From assembly GCA_011037195.1 (NCBI GenBank), contig JAAEAF010000658.1, positions 62,001 through 126,000 on the forward strand: a stretch of DNA of 64,000 nucleotides, in the 5' to 3' direction. Below, one piece after another: positions 55,270 through 64,000 of the stretch. The translations under genes and the position numbers were made by a program. Source of the DNA: Triatoma infestans (taxonomy: Eukaryota; Arthropoda; Insecta; Hemiptera; Reduviidae). A model generated the notes under the pieces. The model did not search any database. It worked only from the letters and a program-made list of their open reading frames with translations, and was not told the DNA's origin. The stretch's first letter is position 1, and each line of letters starts with the position of its first letter.

Positions 55270-57310
55270 AAAAAACTTTCAGATTGAGGTGACTATTGAA
55301 ATGGATCAATTTAGTCACACAATGTTAGCAGGAAAATGGTGAAAATTATTGGTCATTGGTGAAAATGAAACCCACAAAGTGGTACTATATTTAATGGCTT
55401 TTTTCATATTATCCATTTATATTTAATGATTTACTTAGTGAGAAGAGAAGAATTATATAGGGTAAAGAATAACCGAGTAAAGAGTGCTGATGTTGGTGTG
55501 ATGTTTATAAAATAGTGTACCATTGGCTGCATGGTGAGTTGCCTGAAGAGAGATTGGCTAGTTAGGAACCATTGTTTGTTCTAACGATAGTGAGCTAGTG
55601 TGGCTACTAGCTTGGTGACACTTTTCAAGGTTGAGATTTGTTAACAGCTTCAAGTTGTTGTAACGACTCTTCTTAACTCTTTAAAGTTTATCTGGTGATT
55701 GATCAGTACTCTTGAAAGTTGATTTGTCACCAGATTGTTAAGCCCTGAGCTGGTCGGCTTTTTTTTTTATTCAATTTTTCTGTCAAAGTTAAAGCTCACC
55801 CGTCGTCAAACATTGTGATGGTCGTGACAGAGGATATAATACGTAGTTGATGTGATGCTTGCAGGCTCAAAGATGGTAGAATTGAGTTTCAATTGATCAA
55901 TGGTACAATCACCAATAATTTTCACGCTACCATTTCCTGTTATCATTAAATGATCCATAATAAATCCTCTTTGCTCCTGTGTATTTGACTTTGTAGCCCT
56001 TAGCTGTAGATATATTGAAATGTTTTCTCTAATATTCGCATTATACGTACAAAATTAAGATATAGTAAAAAACAAATATTTATTGGCATGCATGAATTAA
56101 ACGTATTGATCTCGTCAACTTTCGTTAGAAAAAAATTAATAATAAATAATCATTTGATTGATCAGATTTTATTTAATAAAATCATGATTGAAAGAAGAAA
56201 GCCAAAAAAAATATGAACTAAAAATTGATTAATGTTTCAAAATGGCAACTTGTTTAGTACTATAAGTTACTTTTTTCTTTTTAACTTCTCGGAGTTGAAA
56301 AAAAAAAAATACTTTCTCTGACAGATAGAAAGAGTGAAGTTGGCTTCTTGATTGTAAGAATGAAAGGAAGTATAAAGAATGGGTGAAATAAAAAAAAATG
56401 GAATGAATAAAGAAAAATAAAATTAAAAATAAAATAAAATAAAAAGAATGAAATCAGAAGAGTGTATATTAAATGTCAGAATTGGAAGCTTGATTTTGAC
56501 ATAAAAGATACTGGACTGCAAAAAAAAAAAAAATTAAAAAAAAGAACAGGAGTTGTTCTCTTGATAATATTACTTCAGTTTTCTTTTTTTTTTTATTTAT
56601 TTTTTACTTTCAGAGTTTCTCGCGTCAGCTGGGGAGGGGGCATTTAAGAAAAATATTTCAAAGGGATTTAACCCTCTAACTGTTATAATATTATTACTTT
56701 TTTTTTTTTTTTTTTTATTTCAATGTAACTCCTTTACATATTACTTTCAAAAAGATTAAATATACATCATTATTTTAATGATGAAACAGTATCTATTACA
56801 TTTTATATTCTCTAGAAGTCTAATTTTGTTTATGATTTTATTCTGAATCTATTATAAAATAATTTTACAAAAGTATTGGTGTGTTTAATAATAACTAAGG
56901 CCAAGCCATTATTGCATTTTTTTTCTTCATTATTTTTGTTTGGTTTCCTTGGTAACTAGAATGGGATATTATAAAAAATTACGAAGAATTCTGGGATGCT
57001 TATTTGCATAGAATTTTTTCCATTACATTTGTTTGCAGATTAATAGTCATTGTCCAATTTGCTTAGAAGTTTCTGTTGGTCTGTTCCCTAAGCCTGCCTG
57101 TATTTGACCAATATATGTAATGCAATTTGTGTAGGAGGGATTCCTATAAATTTAAATTAAAAAATTGTGAATATTAATTAATTATAAACAATTAAGCTAA
57201 TTTCTTTTTTAATATGGGGCACCACAGAAAGCGTAACCTTGTTTCTTATGGGCTCTTTGTTCTTATTACGATAAATTAGATCAAGAAATATACATCATGA
57301 AATAATGTTA
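55270..57310. other. no recognised gene; possible LTR at 55440-55840
   Basis: The part 55440-55840 has CCATTGGCTG and GATTGGCTAG boxes and ends near AACATTGTGATGGTCGTGAC. That end could be an LTR terminus next to a TGG-type primer site, but no partner copy exists here. The remainder is AT-rich with A and T runs near 56283, 56520 and 56700. Confidence 0.3.
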
Positions 57311-57319
57311 CGTAATATC

Positions 57320-57352
57320 CAGTAAGAGAAAGTCGTGTGAGTGTTTCATTTA
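57320..57352 (-). repeat. family A terminal fragment
   Basis: CAGTAAGAGAAAGTCGTGTG followed by AGTGTTTCA is the isolated outer end of a reverse copy. Confidence 0.5.
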
Positions 57353-57879
57353 TGATACATGCTGTTCACGTACACACCACACATAGACAGATCATAATAA
57401 ACGCTATCGCCACGTTTTAAAATAGAATAAAGTGTATTCAGTATTAAATTTTTAAACTTATTCATTTATTATAAAAGATATGGTCGAGTAAATTATAGTT
57501 TAATTAAGTTTGCAAACGTATCCGTTGATTGATTGATTTGATTTGATTGAGTGTTGAGTTTATTTTATATCATTTGATATTAAAAGTACAAAACACCAAA
57601 CAAAATAACAAAATAAAAAATTAACTTTTCATATTAATTATTAAATCGCAATTTCAATTAAAACTTTTGAAAAGATTCAAATTATTTGATAATAGCTTCA
57701 ATTTATTTTTTTCTCTGCAAATATCACTGCATATTTAATCATAATGTACATTTATATTTAAAACTAACCGGGCAAAACAAAAAACGCTCACTTTTTTTCT
57801 CAGAGAAAGAGAGAGAGAGAAAAAATTAAACTGTTTCTCATCATTTCTATTTGGACAATAACTGGTGAGGTAAAATACT

Positions 57880-58484
57880 ATTCAAATGTTGGTTGCGGGT
57901 GGGGGTGGCAGAATGGAGGAGCTTGGTTGATTGGATATAACAGGAGAGGCGGCAGTAGATGGTGGCGGGTTGGTTTTCAGTATAACTTAGTTGCAGGCGT
58001 TACTTGTAGACGGCGCTCCAGTCTGTTGTATTACGGTTTAGAGGGGTCCCGGACAGTGTGTGGCAGTTAGTTATCGCCACCAGTAGCATACTGATCGTGT
58101 ACGGGAGGCTATATCAAGTCTCTACGGATAAATATTTTATATACATATATATATATATATATAATTCTTTTAAATAAAATACACCGGTATAGATTTTATA
58201 TTTACATACAATATACATTTAAACATATATTTATGTATACATGAATAAATAACCTAAAAAATTCGCCGCCGGCATAACAAAAAAAAATGTTCGTGTAAAA
58301 TATACAGTGTTTGAAATTTTTTATTTTTTTATTTTTTATTTTTAGTTTTTTTTGTTTTAACTATCAAAAATACATGCTTTTGTAACAACAAAAAATTACA
58401 AAAAAAAGTGAAAACAAGCTAGAAAAAAAATATAGAATTTTTTTGTTTTCTTTCAAATTATTTATTGGTTCAATTTTTGACCAC
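57880..58484 (+). promoter_or_regulatory. promoter-like region and 5' UTR of a secreted or membrane protein gene
   Basis: The 57880-58120 part is distinctly GC-richer than the window and belongs to no repeat family here. It has initiator-like TTCAGTATAAC (57976), CTCCAGTCTGT (58017) and GGCAGTTAGTT (58061) sites, but no TATA box in a useful place. An AT microsatellite (58145-58165) and AT-rich leader follow up to the ATG at 58485. The transcription start is not resolved. Confidence 0.45.
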
Positions 58485-58569
58485 ATGTCGTCCTCTTCAG
58501 CTACAACAACTTCCGGCCTTTTGCCACCTATTACACTTGCATTAGTATTGTTAGCTGCCTCTTTACCAG
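58485..58569 (+). CDS. first coding exon encoding a signal peptide
   Basis: ATG at 58485 opens MSSSSATTTSGLLPPITLAL and then VLLAASLP. It is a polar serine/threonine start followed by a hydrophobic Leu/Val/Ala core and small residues: a good signal peptide. The sequence then reads CCAG|GTCAGA, a plausible splice donor, so the exon would end at 58569 in phase 1 (28 codons plus one base). Without splicing the frame stops six codons later. GC content, serine codon variety (TCG, TCC, TCT, TCA) and the CCAC before ATG support real coding. The next exon is not visible, so the intron would run past 64 kb. The protein is a secreted or membrane protein of unknown identity. Confidence 0.6.
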
Positions 58570-59330
58570 GTCAGAAAATTTATTAAATTTTATTATTATT
58601 ATATTAAAAAAATTAAATAAAAATTAAGATATAAAATTGCATGACATTATTATGTTAGTTCAAGATATTTAAAAAATTATTTGGATTTTCTTTAACGTTA
58701 CCATTAATTTCCCATACCTTTGATATGGTGTTGAAATAATTTGCAAGATATATTCAAATGGTATACTTTATAGTAAAGCTTTTCTAAGCAAAAAAAAGAA
58801 AAATAAAATAAGAAAATCGAGGGAAAAACAACATTGTTAGAACTAAAAATGCAGGGCATCGAATGTACTAATTTTTTTTTTGAATTAAAGGTTTCAAAAA
58901 ACTTCTATTTTTGGGGAAAATTGAAAATTAAAAATTAGGAAATCTAACTATATTCGACATACTCGCCATGTTTCGAGATTGCCTATTTAAACTAAAATTA
59001 ATAATTTGATTATTTTTGATAACAGAAAATAAAAATTCCAAAATTTCTCTATTATAAAAAAAATTTTTAGTTAAAAGACGATATACTTGACCCGCAATCC
59101 ATTGGTGTAAAAACGGAACGTGTTTAGCAATTTTAAAATATAATAATATACACAATGCGGTCCAGTCTGTCTGGTAGAGTAACACGTGGGGGTAGAAAAG
59201 GTACATTATTACCAATGTAGTAATACCCACCGCTATCTGTTTTCTTTTCTAAAAACTATATTTTTCTCCCCTTCTTTAAAACCATTTTTTTTTAAACCAG
59301 TTTTTCTCTTTACATGTTTCTTACCAATTT
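58570..59330 (+). other. start of a probable long intron
   Basis: AT-rich DNA follows the donor site. I saw no acceptor-plus-frame combination with recognisable protein features. The minus-strand 58928-59230 frame has no recognisable domain. Confidence 0.35.
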
Positions 59331-59334
59331 ATCT

Positions 59335-60205
59335 AGCTGATAAGATAACGTTAAAAGTGGTCGTCTTATAAAAACGTAAAAACAACTGGGTTTCTATTTG
59401 AATCGTATTGTTAAAAAATGATTTTTTTTTTTATTTCTCTCACTAGCTGATAATAAGAAGAAATATTGCGTTCGTGTTAAATTTTCAGGATAGTGTTTTC
59501 CACCGGAAATACTCGTTTTGAAGTCCCTTGAATTCAAAAATTTAGGTTTTTAAACACTGATATGTGTTTGTGGTCAGCATAACTCAAAAATGGGAAAAAA
59601 TTGATGAAATTTCAAAACTTGATATTTCGTTTAAATTCCACTAGAGTTTATGAAGTATTCCAACCAGAGAATCCAATAAAGTTTTGGAGAAAATCGGTCG
59701 GTCAACTGAAAATATAATTTTTCCAAAGTGATTTTCTTTATTTGTTGCGATTTTTCTCGAAAACGACCACCGCAAGGCGTTTTCATCAAACATGTTATAT
59801 CAACTACACATATGAGGAACTACAACTTTTGTAATGAAATATTTTTTTTTCCGGGGCACCGTCATTTGAGAAGAGTTCTGACGGATAGAGACAACTTTAA
59901 GTTATAGTTGGGATTTTTCCCTGCTTTTTTTTTATATTCAAAGTCACTAAAACATTATAGGAAGAAAATATATCAATTATAATTGTGTGAGTTGCAGTGA
60001 GACAATGTCGTGTGAGTTACTTCACACCCAGACTATATTCTTCAGCATGAATTTTTCGGAGGCAGGAATTTTTTCGACTTGTTTTAAAATAAAAAGTAAT
60101 CATCAAAAACGTAAATATTTTAGAAACAATGTATTTCCGGAAAACATACGATATTTTTTTGCTTTCTTTTACTCCTAGAGTGTGTTGTAATCGTGTCAAA
60201 TTTTC
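59335..60205. repeat. local duplication, copy 1, with a family A part
   Basis: This block is repeated at 62228-62820. Shared parts run from GATAAGATAACGTTAAAAG and AACAACTGGGTTTCTATTTG, through TCTCACTAGCTGATAATAAG and a diverged family A reverse copy, to AAAAACGTA and CTTTTACTCCTAGAGTGTGT. Copy 1 keeps about 300 bp (roughly 59590-59890) that copy 2 lacks. Confidence 0.75.
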
Positions 60206-61126
60206 GATATCGAGTTTTCACCGGAAATATCCTGTTTTGAAGTCCCCTGAGTCTAAAAAAGTGGTTTTTAGAAAATAGTCTGTATGTGTGTCTGTATGTA
60301 TTTGAACAGCATAGCTCAAAAATGAAAAAATCATAGAAAGTTCAAACATGATATTCCGTTTAGTTATCTCCACCGACAGTAGGTTATCTGACAAAATTCT
60401 TCAACCGGAAGTACCACTTTACTATTCAGTATTTTCATTTTTTTGCGATTTTCTCAAAAATAACTCTAACAAATCCCTTGAAACATGGTATGTCAACTAC
60501 ACATACCAAAAGCTACAACTTTTATCTGAAACATTTATCCGGAAAAATTCATTTAAGGGTACTTTTGGAGGAGAAGTGGGGTAGGTTTTCCTCGTAAAGT
60601 ACTATTTCAGTTTATTAAATAATTCTATCTTTTACATAATTATTAATTACAATTAAATATGTTGTAGAAATTCCGAGTTTGAAAAAAATCGAATGACCAG
60701 AAGTGCTTTTTACTGAGAACTATTTTTCAGTTTTCTGCCATTTTCTCTAAAACGACTCGAACTAGTTTCTTTAAACTAGGAATGTGAACTACACACATAA
60801 AAAGCTACAACTTTTCTTCTGGTTAAGTCATTTAAGGAGGTTTATGAGAGAGGGGTGGGGTTACGTTTTTCTCTATAGTGCTATCATAGTTTATTATTAT
60901 AATTCTACCATCTATACATAATTAATTAGATATAAATAGATTGCCAAAATTCCGAGTTTCAAGAAAATTAGTAAACCGGAAGTGCGTTTTACTGAACAGT
61001 TTTCGCTTTTTTCGCCATAAAAAACACCGACGAATTTCATTAAATTTGGTATACATACTATAAATTCGTCAATCACCATTTTGAAAACTGGAATAAGAGA
61101 AAGTTGTGTGAGTGCATCATACCAGA
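60161..61126 (-). repeat. family A repeat, full-length reverse copy
   Basis: It starts GCTTTCTTTTACTCCTAGAG and ends GAATAAGAGAAAGTTGTGTG, then TCATACCAGA. Unit boundaries are marked by CAACCGGAAGT (60402), GACCAGAAGT (60695) and AAACCGGAAGT (60974). A GT-rich tract lies near 60280. Confidence 0.8.
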
Positions 61127-61389
61127 TTTTTTTTTGTTTTCTCCTAACTTTTATTAATTGCAAGCATTTCAAATCACGATAAAATTATTGATGGTTTTCA
61201 CAACTTTCACACTGAATTTCCTAAAACTAAGGTTTTTCGGAATAAAATTGCAAACAAAATTCCAATCTAATATTGAGTTTATAATATGCGACGTTGAAAG
61301 AAACCTGTTGGTATCATATCGAAATAATAAAGAATTAAAAATGTCCAGACCGTCGCACTTGTACTATAACGATTTTTTTTTCTTTATCA

Positions 61390-61660
61390 CACAGAATTTT
61401 GGGCAAAAAAAAATGCGAAAATCCCATTTTAGAAGGAAAAGCCTATTGTCGATTTTCCTACCAGAATATCTTTAAAATCAGTTTTTCTCACAAAAATATT
61501 TCAGCAAAAATTGAGCTACATTTGTACATTTGTGGGGTGTGTGTATTTATACGTACAGTAAAGATTTCGTTTATAATAATCAAACAGAATATTAAGTTTC
61601 GATTCTTGCGATTTTTTTTTTTTATACGGCTGTCGTACTTTCTCGTACAACGATAAGAGA
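61390..61660 (+). repeat. family A repeat, diverged forward end
   Basis: It has a GTGGGGTGTGTGTATTTATA tract, AATATTAAGTTTCGATTCTT, and TACTTTCTCGTACAACGATA then AGAGAAA at the end. It is weakly conserved. Confidence 0.4.
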
Positions 61661-61679
61661 AATAATAATAATAATAATA

Positions 61680-62220
61680 AAAAATATTTAAATCTTTGTT
61701 AAAAATGAAATTGAAATTTTAATGAAAAATTTATAATCTGGAATTTTATAAATTCTTTGAAAACTTCTCTGTCATGTATTACATAGTTCAATTCTCCTTT
61801 CTCTTTTTTATTGTAAATACTATAAATACTATTATGAATGAAAATTAGTTATGAATAAAAGCTAGTTAACCATACACTTCTCAATTTTATCAATTAACAA
61901 CATACGTACATTAATAAAAAAAAAGAAGCCATTATTCCAGGTCAATAATTCTAGTTCATTTGTAATTAGTTTATTTTCCTTTTTAAGGACAAACTTATTT
62001 AAAGCTCATTAAAAGTTTATAGGATAAATTGTTTAAATTAAAGACGATCAGGGTCTTGATTTAAATTAATGGTTTTGTGTTTTACGTCAGCCCTTTTGTA
62101 ATTTTTCAACAAAATTTTTAGTTAAATATTTAGCAGTTAACAAAATTGTGAGTTTGTAGTTTGTACGATTTGATAATTTTTTATTTTTATTCTTAAACAA
62201 ATAAATTAACTTTTTTATTC
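61680..62220. other. no recognised gene
   Basis: This is AT-rich sequence with an AATAATAAT run at 61662-61680. I saw nothing to annotate. Confidence 0.35.
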
Positions 62221-62227
62221 ATTTTTT

Positions 62228-62820
62228 TTTTTTATGACTTTGGATAAGATAACGTTAAAAGAGGTCGTCTTACAAAAATATAAAAACAACTGGGTTTCTA
62301 TTTGAATCGTGTTGTAAAAAAAAAAAAAAAAAAAAAATAAATTTCTCTCACTAGCTGATAATAAGAAGAAGTATTGCGATCGTGTTAAATTTTCAGAATA
62401 GTGTTTTCCACCGGAAGTACTCCTTTTCAGGTCCTCTGAATCCAAAAAAGTAGGTTTTTAAAAACTGTTAGATATGTGTTTATTTGTGGTCAGCATAACT
62501 TCAAAACGTTTTCTTATTAGAATTTGGCTTTTTCCCTCCTTTTTTTATTTTGAAGTCACTAAAACATTATAGGAAGAAAATTTATCAATTATAAATGTGT
62601 GTGTTGCAGTGAGACAATGTCGTGTGAGTTGCTTCACACCCAGACAATATTTTTCAGCGTGAATTTTTTGGAGGGAGGAATTTTCTCGACTGGTTTTTAA
62701 AAATAAAAAGTAATCATCAAAAACGTAGTGACTTTAGAAACAATGTATTTCCAGTAAACATACGACATTTTTTACTTTCTTTTACTCCTAGAGTGTGTTG
62801 TTATCGTGTCAAATTTTGCA
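62228..62820. repeat. local duplication, copy 2
   Basis: This matches 59335-60205 with an internal deletion of about 300 bp after GTGGTCAGCATAACT (near 62505). It contains a poly(A) expansion at 62318-62337 where copy 1 has a short A run. It ends in TTTTACTCCTAGAGTGTGTT and a few bases of family A, then diverges. Confidence 0.75.
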
Positions 62821-62829
62821 ATATAATAT

Positions 62830-63340
62830 TATATTTCTTTTTAAATTAGAATATATTTTCAATTATTTGAAATGTATTATTAAAATATATCTGTTCATAA
62901 AATATAAATTTATTAGCGTACCAGAATTTCGCAATAACATTTCTATTTAGTTAGAAATTCTAATGATGATAGAATCATAAAATTTGTAATAATAATTCTT
63001 TTGGTATTGATTTTTTTTGGAGAAAAATTTTTTTTTCTTTTAATAAAGAAAGGATTTTCCAAGTTCAATAGTTAGCAAAATTTATACTAGTTTTTAAAAT
63101 TACATGTAAAACAAATGCGTAAAACTGTCGGATGTAAAGTATTATTCATTATCTACGCGCATTGAAACTCAAGAAACGGAAACTAAACTCGAAAGTATAA
63201 GATATGTTAGAAATCACCCGATTATATTTCGTCCTTTGCATTATTTCCGGAAAAATAAAAATCATTTGAGTGTTCCTAATTACTTCTTTTACTTGAAGAA
63301 TGTTAATGTCCCTAAAAGGACACTAACATTGTAAAAAAAA
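62830..63340. other. no recognised gene
   Basis: This is AT-rich DNA between the duplication and the last family A copy. I saw nothing to annotate. Confidence 0.35.
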
Positions 63341-63349
63341 AAAAAAAAA

Positions 63350-64000
63350 TCTAGTGTGAAACACTCACACAAATTTCTCTTACTTTAAAATTAATACAAT
63401 TTAATCAAGAAATTGCAACATTACAATGTTTAGTTGGGCTGGCCACATACATGATAATGGTGGGGGTTTTAATTGTAAATCTGAGCTGCCTTATGTGGAG
63501 TGCTCTATGTCAAAACTAAGAAAGCTTGTACAAATTTAATTAAAAATAAAAACTGACGGACCTCCAATTCCTCTCTGAAACCATTTTTTGTCAGAAAATA
63601 TGTTTCAAATAAAAGTGATACGTTTCTATCTATGCAGCAAGCTTTCCACGTTCAAAGAAAATTGTCGTAACTTTTCCGGGAAAATTCAAATAAAAACAGC
63701 TCAAAAACCTATTGTGTAAAATCTTCAAATTTAGAATTCTATCAATGGTTCTGTGTATTAATATTATATGCGTGGTAATACCATATATTATACTGAAATG
63801 GTACTTTAGAGGAAAGCAAAAAGCGAAAATTCAAGTCATAGATATATATATATGTGTGTATGAAAATTAAACAAAATTGTTAAAGCCGTGTTTAGAGAAA
63901 ATTACGAAAAACTTAAAACTGAAATCATTCAGTAAAGTCGCACTTCCGGTTGATGGATTTTGCCCGAAATCTTCGTGTCTGATGTGATGGTAGTACTTGA
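63350..64000 (+). repeat. family A repeat, forward copy running off the window
   Basis: It starts TCTAGTGTGAAACACTCACA after a poly(A) run. It contains two diverged units and the GTAAAGTCGCACTTCCGGTT box at 63933. The hairpin end lies beyond 64000. Confidence 0.65.

Overview
This window looks like a piece of an arthropod, most likely insect, nuclear genome. It is strongly AT-rich and has no bacterial-style gene packing. It holds one short secretory-peptide gene, one probable first coding exon that ends in a splice donor, and a dense, nested set of eukaryotic mobile elements: Ty3/Gypsy, BEL/Pao, RNase H-bearing LINEs, a tRNA-headed SINE, foldback elements and a MITE. No species can be named from the sequence. 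The long open frames are mostly translations of repeats.

Layout. 0-2 kb: AT-rich DNA, two opposed SINE pieces and a minus-strand secreted-peptide gene with its own TATA box. 2-4.1 kb: copies of the commonest repeat, called family A here (about 1 kb, hairpin-ended). 4.4-7.0 kb: a minus-strand Ty3/Gypsy remnant (LTRs, gag, protease) whose 3' end is duplicated in inverted orientation around a foldback element. 7.1-7.5 kb: a MITE. 8.3-20.4 kb: family A copies, a SINE and a 5'-truncated LINE, both with target duplications. 21.3-24.5 kb: a decayed BEL/Pao element. 25.4-26.3 kb: a LINE tail and a foldback with an intact hammerhead-like core. 27.8-38.8 kb: family A copies carrying nested LINE, SINE and polyadenylated insertions. 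40.8-44.6 kb: an LTR-gag-LTR mini-element and a second copy of its leader. 45.4-48.0 kb: family A and a foldback with a hammerhead-like motif and a 12-bp target duplication. 48.7-55.1 kb: LINE fragments. 57.9-58.6 kb: a GC-richer promoter-like tract and the signal-peptide exon. 59-64 kb: family A and a local duplication, presumably inside that gene's first intron.

The most unusual content is the foldback elements. At least two families place a hammerhead-ribozyme-like arrangement (CUGANGA core, stem II, GAAA, minimal stem III) in their arms, as known for Penelope-like retroelements. Family A combines subterminal inverted repeats, a terminal hairpin, an internal CA/GT tract and two to three diverged units of about 300 bp. 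That layout recalls non-autonomous Helentron (HINE/DINE-1) elements. Family A is also the substrate into which most other elements inserted, so relative insertion order can be read directly.
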